A program made the position numbers and the translations under genes. The notes beneath the pieces were generated by a model. That model was not told the DNA's origin and did no database searches. It was given only the letters and a program-made list of their open reading frames with translations. From Bacteroidales bacterium (GTDB taxonomy: Bacteria > Bacteroidota > Bacteroidia > Bacteroidales > F082), in NCBI GenBank assembly GCA_023229135.1, contig JALNZT010000014.1:1-64000 (forward strand): a stretch of DNA of 64,000 nucleotides. Direction: 5' to 3'. Below are positions 17,133-26,246 of this stretch, one piece after another. How positions within the stretch are numbered: position 1 is the first letter of the stretch; each line of letters starts with the position of its first letter.

Positions 17133-17876
17133 CTATTTCGTACCGAGCATAAGCTGGTATCCTATATTTATACTGATTGACTGGTTATAATAAAATTGAC
17201 TGTTAGGAATCATATCTCGCCCCGGCGAAACAAACACACTTCTGGCCCAAGAGATTTCGGCGAAAAGTTTGCTTTTGGAGTTTGGCAAGGCATACATATA
17301 ACCTGCCACCACAAAATATCCGGGTTCTACTTTGTTGGCATCTCGTTTATTTACATACTTATAGTCCATTCCGGCAATGTTTATATCACCTTTTTCTTCA
17401 GATTTCAATAAAATTCCGGCAAAAAGTCCCAGCCTGAAATAGAGTTCATCTTGCTGAATCGGAAGGTAATAGGTAAACGGAAGTTCTACGCTTAGAAAAT
17501 TCTGTTTCCAAACTATTCTGCCGTCAACGCTTTCATAATCGTCTAAATCGCTATTCCAGTGTTTTGTTGCGTTAACTCGCGCTCCTTTTTGTATATAAGA
17601 CGCCCCAAATCCATAAGAAAAATGCTTTCCTGTTCTCTTATCAAGCAGAACGCCAAAGTTGAAGCCCGACTTAAAAACAGTGCTAGCTGGATGGTTTGCA
17701 TAAAAGTTCTCCGGATTTCTGCCGTTTAAAAAAGTTTCAGCATCGGCCTCAGGACCATACATATTAGCAAAACTAACGCCCGTTTTCATGGAAAAGGATA
17801 ATCCTTTGTCATAAGTTTGAGCAAATCCTGCAAAGGTAAAAGCCAGCAAGCAAATAGAGAGTATAATCCTTTCCAT
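17133..17876 (-). CDS. PorT-family outer-membrane beta-barrel protein
   Basis: 247 residues, signal peptide (MERIILSICLLAFTFAGFAQ) and an eight-strand-like barrel with alternating aromatic strands (YGFGASYIQKGARV, NFLSVELPFTYYLP, SKLFAEISWARS) ending in a short strand NIGYQLMLGTK. This fits PF13568. It lies 39 bp upstream of the PorE-like gene on the same strand; beta-barrels of this class often anchor such OmpA/TPR proteins. Specific ligand unknown. Confidence 0.8.
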   Translation of the reverse strand: MERIILSICLLAFTFAGFAQTYDKGLSFSMKTGVSFANMYGPEADAETFLNGRNPENFYANHPASTVFKSGFNFGVLLDKRTGKHFSYGFGASYIQKGARVNATKHWNSDLDDYESVDGRIVWKQNFLSVELPFTYYLPIQQDELYFRLGLFAGILLKSEEKGDINIAGMDYKYVNKRDANKVEPGYFVVAGYMYALPNSKSKLFAEISWARSVFVSPGRDMIPNSQFYYNQSISINIGYQLMLGTK

Positions 17877-17922
17877 TGTTATATTTTTGATTCAACCGAA
17901 ATACCGTATTTCTATTCGCTGA

Positions 17923-17930
17923 CAAATATA
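17923..17930 (-). promoter_or_regulatory. -7 promoter box for the beta-barrel/PorE-like pair
   Basis: Minus-strand TATATTTG, a perfect TAnnTTTG, 47 bp upstream of the start at 17876. Confidence 0.6.
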
Positions 17931-17941
17931 ATAATTACAAT

Positions 17942-17974
17942 AAACGGTACTGCAAAACTATTGCAATACCGTTT
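17942..17974 (-). terminator. Hairpin ending the susCD-GH63 operon
   Basis: AAACGGTACTGCAA (17942-17955) pairs with TTGCAATACCGTTT (17961-17974), a 14-bp stem with one mismatch and a 5-base loop, 45 bp beyond the GH63 stop. The downstream tail on the minus strand is A/T-rich rather than a pure U-run, so termination may be inefficient. Confidence 0.55.
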
Positions 17975-18018
17975 AAACGCAAGCTTTTTAGACGCGCAAA
18001 AAATTTCGGATTCGGATT

Positions 18019-20013
18019 TTACTTTTCCAGCTCCAAATACATCATCAATAAATGTGCTGCACTCCAGCTAAAGTTAGGTGCCTCAAGCGCTTCGCCACTA
18101 TGCGGATCGTAGTTTTCATAAATAGCGCCATCACCGGAAAGACCACCTAAATTTTCAAAAACTTTTCGGGTGAGCTGATCGGCTTCTTGTTGTTTGCCAT
18201 TTTTACGCAAGGCACTGATTCCAAAATACACCTGATCTAACCAAACCGTGCCGCGCCAATAACCGTTATAGGTGTATTTAGGATGCGAGACATCCAGTGT
18301 TGGCAGTGGGACGAAAGTGTTAAAACGATTGGTATTAAGCATAGTAACGGAAACTTCTTCAACTTGTTTGGGCGAAGCGAGTTGGCACCAAAGTGGTGTC
18401 CAGCCTTCTGGGCCGGCAATTTTTATCAACTCGCCTGAGCCGATTTTTCGGTCATAATAAAAGCCAGTTTTCTTATCGTAAAAATGCGTGTTAATCTGAT
18501 TTTTTAATTCGTCAGCTGCTTTATCATAGAGCAGGGCTTGTTCGTTTTTGCCGGCAACACGTAAAAGCTTGGCCAACAGCACTTTTTCTAAATAAAGATA
18601 GGCATTCAAGTCAATAGATTCCTGATCCATGCTCCAGGCATTTTCCGTGTTGAAAAGCATTTTTGTATCATCAAAACGCACGGCATTATCCATCCCACTT
18701 TCCCATTTAGCGGCGATGAGTGTGCCATCAGTCGAACCAAACTCGCAAAGTCCATTGTGATCATGGTCGCGAAAATCGTACCACCAGTTGTGGTATTTTA
18801 CAAGTTTTGGAAGCATCGCCAGCATAAAAGTTGTATCACCAGTGGCTTCAAAAACTTCATCCACAGCCCAGCTTGCTAAAGGCGGCTTGGTATCACGCCA
18901 ATTATTTTCAGTAGCATCAGGGTAAACACAATCAGCTACCATACCATTTTCGTCCTGAAAATCAAACATGGTTATAATTTGATCTTTAGCCAGTTGCGAA
19001 TCAAAATTGACCAGCGCTACCGCATGTTTCCAACTATCCCACGACCAAAAGCCATAAAAGTAAGAAACAGCCATAGAAGGCACAAGTCCCTGATGCACAA
19101 GGTCTCCTGTTGGCGTTTTCCAATTGGTAATCAGGGTTTGTAAAGCTTTAACAGGGACATAATCGTAGGTTGCCACATCAGTTCTGGTGATTTTTTGCAG
19201 GTAATTATTCCAACGATTTTCGTTGGCCTGAAGTAAAACATACGGGTTTTGTAATGCCGAACGCGCAAAATCCAAGGCTTCAGCATTCTTCTCTCCATAA
19301 GGCAAGTAAGTTACTGCTGCGCTATAAGTTAGGGTTTCACCAGGCTCAAATGTGATCGCTTTGTTAAAAACAGCGCTATAAAAAGTATCATTTACAAGTT
19401 CGATATTAAAAAGCTCAGCCTGCTGAAAATCAATCTGTAACAGCCCTTTATTTGTTGGTATTGTAAGACTTTGCTCTTGTGTATTCATTTCAAAAGGGGC
19501 AAAAACTTTGCCATACCAATTGGGTTTTATGCTGAGCTGTGATGCTGATTTATTTTTCAATTTTACCAAACTCAGGTGTGTTCTGTCAGAAATATAAAAA
19601 ACCTCTACAACAGCTTCAACACTCTCAGAAATACCGTCAATCCGTAACATACCAGGAAAGGAGGTCGGTATTATTTGATCAAAATGATGCATTTCACCAT
19701 CAATTTCCGGCGCAAAGGCCGTAAGATAAGGGCCGGCCAATCTGAATTCTCCCAACAAATAGGGGCCGTTTACTCCCAATTGCGGGTCTGAATCGGGCAA
19801 ATTGATACTGTGCCAGGCACCCAAATCTGCAAAAGGAATCGACTTATCTTTTGCATTTAAGGGCGTAAATTTATAGTCAATTAAATTGGGATAATTATCA
19901 CGTACATATTGACTTTCCTGAGCGTTTACAGTTTTATTTATCAGAAAAAACCCTATGCTGATACTTATCAATAAATAACTGTACAGCTTATAATAAAGAC
20001 GATTTACTTTCAT
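18019..20013 (-). CDS. GH63 (YgjK-like) exo-alpha-glucosidase
   Basis: 664 residues, signal peptide ending near VNAQ. The N-terminal half (about 30-270) is a beta-sandwich; the C-terminal half is an (alpha/alpha)6 barrel. Markers are WSWDSWKHA, AKWESGMDNAVRFDD with the candidate acid Asp442, and IYENYDPHSGE with candidate base Glu633, the pair expected for inverting GH63 enzymes. The closest characterised relative I know is E. coli YgjK, which removes terminal alpha-glucose and accepts glucosyl-galactose. Its place after susC/susD fits periplasmic trimming of an imported oligosaccharide before beta-galactosidase action. MGH1-type fold families related to trehalase are the alternative. Confidence 0.8.
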   Translation of the reverse strand: MKVNRLYYKLYSYLLISISIGFFLINKTVNAQESQYVRDNYPNLIDYKFTPLNAKDKSIPFADLGAWHSINLPDSDPQLGVNGPYLLGEFRLAGPYLTAFAPEIDGEMHHFDQIIPTSFPGMLRIDGISESVEAVVEVFYISDRTHLSLVKLKNKSASQLSIKPNWYGKVFAPFEMNTQEQSLTIPTNKGLLQIDFQQAELFNIELVNDTFYSAVFNKAITFEPGETLTYSAAVTYLPYGEKNAEALDFARSALQNPYVLLQANENRWNNYLQKITRTDVATYDYVPVKALQTLITNWKTPTGDLVHQGLVPSMAVSYFYGFWSWDSWKHAVALVNFDSQLAKDQIITMFDFQDENGMVADCVYPDATENNWRDTKPPLASWAVDEVFEATGDTTFMLAMLPKLVKYHNWWYDFRDHDHNGLCEFGSTDGTLIAAKWESGMDNAVRFDDTKMLFNTENAWSMDQESIDLNAYLYLEKVLLAKLLRVAGKNEQALLYDKAADELKNQINTHFYDKKTGFYYDRKIGSGELIKIAGPEGWTPLWCQLASPKQVEEVSVTMLNTNRFNTFVPLPTLDVSHPKYTYNGYWRGTVWLDQVYFGISALRKNGKQQEADQLTRKVFENLGGLSGDGAIYENYDPHSGEALEAPNFSWSAAHLLMMYLELEK

Positions 20014-20120
20014 TTCTATTGAGTTTTAAAAAATGGCCGGAATGTATAAAATTACACATTCCGGCCGAACCAACAAATCACTAACCATTTATGATTTTCT
20101 TCATTTTTCGTGATTCCAAC

Positions 20121-21593
20121 TTACCATTGTTTTGATCTATCGAGGTTTGGATTCACTTCGTATTCTATTTCCGGAATGGGATAATACAGGTGACGTTCAT
20201 CAAAAGTTGCAGCTCCTGGTTTATTGTGTTGCATCAACACCTGCTTGATGTCAATCCATCCGGCTTCATGCCAACGTACCAGATCATACCAGCGACGGCT
20301 TTCAAAACAAAGCTCAACAGCACGCTCGTTCATCAGCTTTTCGCGGAAAGCTTCCTTGCTCAATCCAGTTGGTAAATCAGGCATCAAAGCCCTTTCACGC
20401 ACTTGATTGATGTAGGGCAAAGCAGCATCGGCGCCACTGGTTTCGTTCACCGCTTCGGCCAACATCAGCAGCACATCAGCATAACGCATCAGCGGATAAT
20501 TATTTTCGTTTCTGTTTCCGGCAACCCACTGATCTGTTGTGTGTTTCAGGATGAGATTGTTTCCAGAACTCGATAATTCACTATAGGTTCCGAGTGGTGC
20601 CTGGAAGTCGAGATCAGGAGACATCATCGACTTGAAATAACGTGGATCAGTGTTGCCATCCAGTGCGGATTCAGCGGTAAACCTATCGAAAATCCATTCA
20701 GAAGCATTGGCTTCCTGCCAGCTCAAAAACTCGGCTTGCAGTATATTGGTAGCATCAGATTTTACATTGTGCATCTGAATTTCCCAGATTGTTTCCTGGT
20801 TATTTTCGTTGCTCCCGTCCCAGTTTTGATTGTAATCGTCGATAGCCAGCAAGCTGTAAGCACCAAATTCAGCACTTTCTACCCTGCTGAGAACACTGGC
20901 GGCTTCGGTATATTTTTGTTGATACAGATACGCATAGCCTAAAAATGAAGCGGCAGCAGCTTTTGTAACGCGGCCAACCTCAGCGCCAGCGCGAGATGCA
21001 GGGAGTTTCTCAATAGCTTCCAAAAAGTCGGCTTCAATCAATGCCCATACCACCGCACGATCGGCTTGTTTGGCATAGATTTCCTCGGTAGTTTCCGGCG
21101 AACGCTCATAGAACGGGATATGCTGAAAGTTGCGCAGCAGTTTGAAATAGCCATAAGCACGGAAAAATTTAGCTTCGGCAATCATTTCAGCCTTCAGATT
21201 TTCATCCATCGTGCAAAGCGGAATTCCTTCAATGCTTTGATTAGCACGGTTTACGTATTGATAGGCATTGTTGTAAAACTCCATCAACTCATACACTTCC
21301 GGAGTGTTGATGTAGTTCGCTATTTGATAAAATACCGGATATTCACCACCATAAAGTAACTCATCAGATTTCCAGTTTTCAGGTCCCCAACCAAATTCAA
21401 AAAAGCCATAGCGGTATTGAAAATTTAGTGGTGCATAGAGCGCAACTATTGACGATCTCGCGTCTGTCTCATTGCGCCAAAACTGTGCTGTAGTAGGCTC
21501 ATTTGGGTTATCTTCGATCAGGAATTCTTTCTTGCAGGCCGTCAGAAAACTGAGCAACAACAGACTTGCTATTATTATATTTTTTGCTTTCAT
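20121..21593 (-). CDS. SusD-family glycan-binding lipoprotein
   Basis: 490 residues. Lipobox SFLTACKKE gives a surface lipoprotein. A helical TPR-like frame with the SusD core follows (YVNRANQSIEGIP; EAKFFRAYGYFKLLRNFQHIP; MRYADVLLMLAEAVNE; NERAVELCFESRRWYDLVRW), ending with the common YYPIPEIEYEVNPNL. These are the conserved RagB/SusD blocks. It lies 21 bp after susC and should cap the SusC channel and bind the oligosaccharide. Ligand is inferred from neighbours: beta-galactosidase and GH63 point to galactose/glucose glycans. Confidence 0.93.
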   Translation of the reverse strand: MKAKNIIIASLLLLSFLTACKKEFLIEDNPNEPTTAQFWRNETDARSSIVALYAPLNFQYRYGFFEFGWGPENWKSDELLYGGEYPVFYQIANYINTPEVYELMEFYNNAYQYVNRANQSIEGIPLCTMDENLKAEMIAEAKFFRAYGYFKLLRNFQHIPFYERSPETTEEIYAKQADRAVVWALIEADFLEAIEKLPASRAGAEVGRVTKAAAASFLGYAYLYQQKYTEAASVLSRVESAEFGAYSLLAIDDYNQNWDGSNENNQETIWEIQMHNVKSDATNILQAEFLSWQEANASEWIFDRFTAESALDGNTDPRYFKSMMSPDLDFQAPLGTYSELSSSGNNLILKHTTDQWVAGNRNENNYPLMRYADVLLMLAEAVNETSGADAALPYINQVRERALMPDLPTGLSKEAFREKLMNERAVELCFESRRWYDLVRWHEAGWIDIKQVLMQHNKPGAATFDERHLYYPIPEIEYEVNPNLDRSKQW

Positions 21594-21614
21594 TGTATAT
21601 TATTTTTTTGGTTG

Positions 21615-24600
21615 TTAGAATGTAAGGTCTAATCCGAAAATAAACGACCTGAAGAGTGGGTATCTGCCGTAATCTACACCACGGTTAAGTACATTATCTC
21701 CAAAAACTTCCGGGTCGTATCCGCTGTATTTTGTTGCAGTGAATAAGTTATTTCCACCTACATAAACCCTTACTTTATCAATATTTATGGCTGACAAAAC
21801 AGCTGTTGGCAAAGTGTAGCCAATCTGCAAGGTGCGTAGTCTGAAATAAGATCCATCCTCGATAAAACGGTCGCTTACACGGCGGTTTCCGTTGAGGTCT
21901 TCGCGGGTTGCGCGTGGAATATCCGTATTGGTATTCGTTGGTGTCCAAGCATTTAGCGCATCGGCGGAATAGTTCCAGTAGTTATCTAATCGTTCTGACC
22001 TGTATTTCAAGCCATTAAAAATTTGATTGCCTTGCACACCATAAAATAACGCATAGAAGTCGAAGCCTTTGTAGTCGAGCCTGATATTGAAGGAATAAGT
22101 AAAATCTGGGATAGGACTTCCAAGGCCAGTGCGGTCTTTATCGTCCAAAACACCGTTACCATCAACGTCAACAAAACGCATATCACCTGGCTCAGCATTG
22201 GGCTGTAAAGGTGAGAAAAAGCCATTTTCGTCTGTGCTGCCTTGCTTGTTCCATTCATCAATTTCAGCTTGATTTTGGAAAATCCCGGCAGTTTTCCACA
22301 CATAAAATTCTGAAATGGATTCGCCTATTGCTGTGCGCGTTACGCTACCTGAGTTCCAGTCAACATCGGTTCCCCAAATGGGTTCGGTGCGAGTTCCCAA
22401 TGAAACAACTTTATTTTTGTAGGCCGTGAAGTTTCCGCCAATGCTGTATTTTACTTCACCGATTTTTTCGCGCCATTCTCCCGAAAACTCAAAGCCGTTA
22501 TTGTCAACGGTGGCGGCGTTCATAATTTGGCTTGTTGCTCCTCCATAAGAAAGGGGAAGATTAACATCTACTAAAATATCTTTGGTTGTTTTCAGGAAAT
22601 AATCAGCCGTAAACAGCAAGCGGTCATTCCACATTCTTAAGTCGATACCAAAGTTAGAAGTAGTCGTAGTTTCCCATTTAATGTCCTGATTAGCAAGGTT
22701 GAAGCCTGTCATACCAGTTATCAGTTCGTTCAAACCGTTCACATAGAAAAATCCACCCGTAATGGCTTGTATATAAAGATATGAGGGGATTCTGTCGTTA
22801 CCCAACTGACCAAAAGATGCCCTTAGTTTGAGGTCGGAAATCAAAGGAATATTGAAAAAGTCTTCTTGAGAGATATTCCAGGCCGCCGAAACGGAAGGGA
22901 AGAAACCATACCTGTTTTCGCTACCAAAATTGGAGGAACCATCGCGGCGGAAACTGGCTTGCAGGTGATATTTACTATCTAATGTGTAGTTTATACGTCC
23001 AAACGTGGATAACATGGTTTTTTCCAAGCCATTGGAGCCGACTTCTTTCAGCTTTGTGGTGAGATCAAGAACCGGCAAATCATTATAAGGATTATCTTCG
23101 CCTTGCGCAGTCAGCAGCCTGAACTTATTCTGCTCAGCACTGTATCCCAATAGTGCATCAAACTGATGGCGTCCACCAAAAAGTTTATTGTACATCAATA
23201 AATTTTCAGCAATCCATTCTGTTGATCTAGTGCGGGTTTCGTTTAGAATATTCTCGTCGCGGAAGTCTTGTGGTGAGACATAATAAGTGGGCGTAAAATC
23301 AAAGCTATAATTGTTATTACTCTGATAACCAACATTAAGTTTGTATTTAAGATCTTTGAAAAAGGTAATTTCCGCATTTCCATTCACTGTGAGGTACTCA
23401 TTATTGTAGTCAGCAGTAGGAAGCAGTGCGCGCGCCACTGGGTTTGCCCTTATTCCTTCGGGCATATCATTAATATAACCGCCGTATCCGCCATCGTTAT
23501 CAGCATTATACACATGCACATGAGGAATAGCTGAGACTACATCATACATCTGGCCGTAGCCAACGCTGTTAAAATAAGAGCCATTACGTTTGGTATAGGA
23601 AACTGACTGTCCGAGTTTTAACCATTTTTTGGTGATATCGGAAGTAAACCGAAAGCCGCCTTTTTTAAAGCCTGAACCAATCAGTGTACCTGTCTGGTCG
23701 GTATAATTTCCTGAGAGGCTCATATTGGAGTTTTTGCCACCACCTGTGATTAATAAGGAGTGCTGCTGAGCACCTGAAGTGCGAAACATTTCGTCCTGCC
23801 AATTGGTATTCGCATAAACCGGCACCCCATTTTCGGTGCGATCGTAGTTCCAGGCATAGTCATCGGCGGCAAAGCGTGTGCCGTTAAACTCCCCGATAGG
23901 TAAGCCATTTTGTTCGGCAAAAGCAATGGCTTCATCGCTGGTTTTGGAAGGGTCGGTAGCGGCAACCATGGCATAAATTTTCTTATATTCAGCAACGTCG
24001 GCCACTTCATAAAAATGATCAACAGCTTGTAACGTGTAATTCATACTGTAAGAAACCTTGAAATCTTTATCGCGTTCGCCCCTTTTGGTTTGCACCAAAA
24101 TAACGCCGCCAGCAGCTTTGGTGCCATAAATAGCAGAAGCAGCAGCATCTTTTAGAACGGAAACACTTTCAATTTCTTCTTGAGAAAGGTTGCTAAGCGA
24201 TCCGGGAACACCGTCGATCAAAATTAGCGGCTGATTTTCGCCGAGTGTTGTAACTCCCCTGATATTAATTTGTGCCTCAGTACCCGGCTCACCACTAAGG
24301 CTGGTAACGGTTACACCGCTGGCAAGTCCTTGCAGCGATTGGATTGGATCGGCAGATTTCGTTTTGGCCAGGTCGTCCATATTAACGGTGGAAACACTGC
24401 CCGAAACATCACTTTTCTTTTGCAGGCCATAACCCACAACTACAAATTCATCCAGCATCATATCGTCAGATGCCAGCGCAATATTCAAAGTAGCACTGCC
24501 ACTTACGAGGTGTTCCTGCTGTTTTGTGCCAATAAAAGAAAATACAATTACGTCGCCATTGCTAGCTTCAAGAACGTAATTGCCATCAAAATCGGTAACC

Positions 24601-24833
24601 GTTCCAGTGGTTGTGCCTTTGATGAAAACGTTGGCACCGATAATGGGTTCTTGTGAATCTTTAAAAATTACTGTTCCTGTAATTTTTTCGCCTCCGGTTT
24701 GTCCGAAAGCATCTGCCGAAAGACCAAATCCCGCCGTCATCATTGAGACAAGCAAAACGGCAATCCATCTCATTTTTTGGTGATGGAAAGCGCGCTGTGG
24801 TTCAGCGATTTTTGTTTTTTGTTGCAATTCCAT
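21615..24833 (-). CDS. SusC-family TonB-dependent oligosaccharide transporter
   Basis: 1072 residues. A long N-terminus leads to the signal region (about 25-45, ends FGLSADAFGQ). A CarboxypepD_reg-like domain follows (ITGTVIFKDSQEPIIGANV, residues about 52-120), then the plug (TLGENQPLILIDGVPGSLSN, SVLKDAAASAIYGTKAAGGV) and a 22-strand barrel ending FRSFIFGLDLTF with the terminal Phe. All are SusC/RagA hallmarks. The start at 24833 gives 20-odd residues before the usual signal peptide; a later Met (MRWIAVLL, residue 22) is an alternative. It carries the identical 18-bp operator in its promoter. Confidence 0.93.
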   Translation of the reverse strand: MELQQKTKIAEPQRAFHHQKMRWIAVLLVSMMTAGFGLSADAFGQTGGEKITGTVIFKDSQEPIIGANVFIKGTTTGTVTDFDGNYVLEASNGDVIVFSFIGTKQQEHLVSGSATLNIALASDDMMLDEFVVVGYGLQKKSDVSGSVSTVNMDDLAKTKSADPIQSLQGLASGVTVTSLSGEPGTEAQINIRGVTTLGENQPLILIDGVPGSLSNLSQEEIESVSVLKDAAASAIYGTKAAGGVILVQTKRGERDKDFKVSYSMNYTLQAVDHFYEVADVAEYKKIYAMVAATDPSKTSDEAIAFAEQNGLPIGEFNGTRFAADDYAWNYDRTENGVPVYANTNWQDEMFRTSGAQQHSLLITGGGKNSNMSLSGNYTDQTGTLIGSGFKKGGFRFTSDITKKWLKLGQSVSYTKRNGSYFNSVGYGQMYDVVSAIPHVHVYNADNDGGYGGYINDMPEGIRANPVARALLPTADYNNEYLTVNGNAEITFFKDLKYKLNVGYQSNNNYSFDFTPTYYVSPQDFRDENILNETRTRSTEWIAENLLMYNKLFGGRHQFDALLGYSAEQNKFRLLTAQGEDNPYNDLPVLDLTTKLKEVGSNGLEKTMLSTFGRINYTLDSKYHLQASFRRDGSSNFGSENRYGFFPSVSAAWNISQEDFFNIPLISDLKLRASFGQLGNDRIPSYLYIQAITGGFFYVNGLNELITGMTGFNLANQDIKWETTTTSNFGIDLRMWNDRLLFTADYFLKTTKDILVDVNLPLSYGGATSQIMNAATVDNNGFEFSGEWREKIGEVKYSIGGNFTAYKNKVVSLGTRTEPIWGTDVDWNSGSVTRTAIGESISEFYVWKTAGIFQNQAEIDEWNKQGSTDENGFFSPLQPNAEPGDMRFVDVDGNGVLDDKDRTGLGSPIPDFTYSFNIRLDYKGFDFYALFYGVQGNQIFNGLKYRSERLDNYWNYSADALNAWTPTNTNTDIPRATREDLNGNRRVSDRFIEDGSYFRLRTLQIGYTLPTAVLSAINIDKVRVYVGGNNLFTATKYSGYDPEVFGDNVLNRGVDYGRYPLFRSFIFGLDLTF

Positions 24834-24868
24834 TGTGTGTAAAGTTTAGATTAGTGAATTATTAGGAG

Positions 24869-24876
24869 CAAATGTA
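24869..24876 (-). promoter_or_regulatory. -7 promoter box for susC
   Basis: Minus-strand TACATTTG matches TAnnTTTG, 36 bp upstream of the susC start and 16 bp downstream (in the transcription direction) of the 18-bp operator. Confidence 0.6.
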
Positions 24877-24892
24877 GAATTATTTTTTACTT

Positions 24893-24910
24893 ACTGGTAC
24901 GTACTGGTAT
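24893..24910 (-). promoter_or_regulatory. Operator 1 of the GntR-type regulator (susC side)
   Basis: ACTGGTACGTACTGGTAT on the plus strand is the exact reverse complement of the 18 bases at 25201-25218. It holds a direct repeat ACTGGTA-N3-ACTGGTA, in step with one DNA turn, around the palindromic core GTACGTAC. It covers the -33 region of the susC promoter, so binding could block or tune transcription. Confidence 0.7.
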
Positions 24911-24933
24911 GTTTTTTAGTAAATATTTTTAAG

Positions 24934-24947
24934 TTTCGTTAACGAAA
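24934..24947. promoter_or_regulatory. Perfect 14-bp palindrome upstream of susC
   Basis: TTTCGTTAACGAAA is a perfect inverted repeat about 100 bp before the susC start and upstream of operator 1. It is unlike operator 1 and may bind a second regulator, such as a global carbon regulator. No protein can be named. Confidence 0.4.
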
Positions 24948-25191
24948 GCTTGTAAAGTGCTCATTTACAATTATTTCAACAAAGTATTTTGTTGCGGAGA
25001 AATTTTGCTCAATTTAAAACACTGATTGGATGTGTTTTCAACTATATATTAATAGGTGTATAGCACAATTACAGTCGGTCCGTAAAAATCACCAAATGAA
25101 AAATACAACTACTGAGTATCAGCGCTTGTAAAATGTTTTTAAATTATTTCAAGAAAAATTGCATTTTTAGTGCTGTTTATAAAATATCTTG

Positions 25192-25199
25192 TATATTTG
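25192..25199 (+). promoter_or_regulatory. -7 promoter box for the gntR-lacZ-gal operon
   Basis: TATATTTG, a perfect TAnnTTTG, directly before operator 2 and 33 bp before the gntR start. Confidence 0.65.
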
Positions 25200-25200
25200 C

Positions 25201-25218
25201 ATACCAGTACGTACCAGT
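25201..25218 (+). promoter_or_regulatory. Operator 2 of the GntR-type regulator (gntR side)
   Basis: ATACCAGTACGTACCAGT, identical (reverse complement) to the susC-side site. It begins one base after the -7 box and covers the presumed transcription start, a position that suits repression and autoregulation. Confidence 0.72.
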
Positions 25219-25231
25219 TAAAGATAAAAGC

Positions 25232-26236
25232 ATGATCAAAAGCATTCTAAACGTCAGTTCAGACTCACCACAAACAAAGTACAAACAGATCGTTCAGTCT
25301 GTGTTGGAATCTATCAATGAAGGGAGGCTGAAAATTGGCGATAAAATGCCTTCCATCAATGATGTTTGCAAGGAATACAGCCTCTCGCGCGATACTGTTT
25401 TGATTGCTTATAATGAACTTAAAGCGCGCGGAATAATCTCCTCAAAACCAGGTAAAGGTTATTATGTTGAGACCAATAATGTAGAAATTCAGCATAAGGT
25501 TTTTGTTCTTTTCGATGAATTAAACTCCTTTAAAGAAGATCTTTACAACGCGTTTTTGCAAGCATTGGGCGAAAAGGTTTTGGTAGATATTTATTTCCAT
25601 CACTTCAACCGAAAAGTTTTTGAGACCTTGATTTCAGAAAATAACGGACATTATACTACCTACGTAATCATGCCGGCCAAATTCACCGATACAGCGCCAA
25701 TACTGGAACAAATCAGCGGCAGAGTGATTATTCTTGATCAATTACCCACAGATTTGTCCAAGCCTTATCCTGCAATCTATCAAAATTTCGCTAAGGATTC
25801 ATACAACGCACTCATGGCGGGCAGGCATTTGCTGACCAAATACCGTAAACTTATTATGGTGTATCCGGGAGGCAAAGAACCTGAAGGCCAGTTCAAAGGA
25901 TATTTGCGCTATTGCGAAGAAACCAACACGCCCTTTGAGCTTATCAGCGATTTGCGCGACAGACAAATTTCCCAAGGCGAAGCTTATATCGCCATTTGGG
26001 ACCGCGACCTGGTGAAACTGGTTACTGAAGCCCAAAACCAAGAGCTTGAAATTGGAAAAGACATAGGAATAATCTCGTACAACGACACCGCCCTAAAGCA
26101 AATTGCAGCCAATGGAATTACGACTATCTCTACCGATTTTAAAGATATGGGACAAAAACTAGCCGAGCTGATCAAGTCAAAGAAAAATGAGCAAATTGAA
26201 AATCTGTCATCACTTATTATTAGAAAATCTTTATAA
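25232..26236 (+). CDS. GntR-family regulator with LacI-like sensor domain
   Basis: 334 residues from the ATG at 25232. An ATG at 25133 would extend through the operator and -7 box and is rejected. The N-terminal winged helix-turn-helix has the GntR core (KYKQIVQSVLESINEGRLK; KMPSINDVCKEYSLSRDTV; ARGIISSKPGKGYYV). The rest (about 85-330) is a periplasmic-binding-protein fold that should sense a sugar. This HTH/PBP fusion is common in Bacteroidota sugar loci. It likely controls both divergent operons through the 18-bp site; galactose or a derivative is the presumed effector. Neighbouring beta-galactosidase starts 10 bp later. Confidence 0.85.
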   Translation: MIKSILNVSSDSPQTKYKQIVQSVLESINEGRLKIGDKMPSINDVCKEYSLSRDTVLIAYNELKARGIISSKPGKGYYVETNNVEIQHKVFVLFDELNSFKEDLYNAFLQALGEKVLVDIYFHHFNRKVFETLISENNGHYTTYVIMPAKFTDTAPILEQISGRVIILDQLPTDLSKPYPAIYQNFAKDSYNALMAGRHLLTKYRKLIMVYPGGKEPEGQFKGYLRYCEETNTPFELISDLRDRQISQGEAYIAIWDRDLVKLVTEAQNQELEIGKDIGIISYNDTALKQIAANGITTISTDFKDMGQKLAELIKSKKNEQIENLSSLIIRKSL

Positions 26237-26246
26237 CAAACGAACC

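Noticed and set aside
25133..25231. Upstream start for the GntR regulator
   Set aside because: Translating from 25133 would read through the -7 box and operator and adds non-GntR residues; the ATG at 25232 fits.
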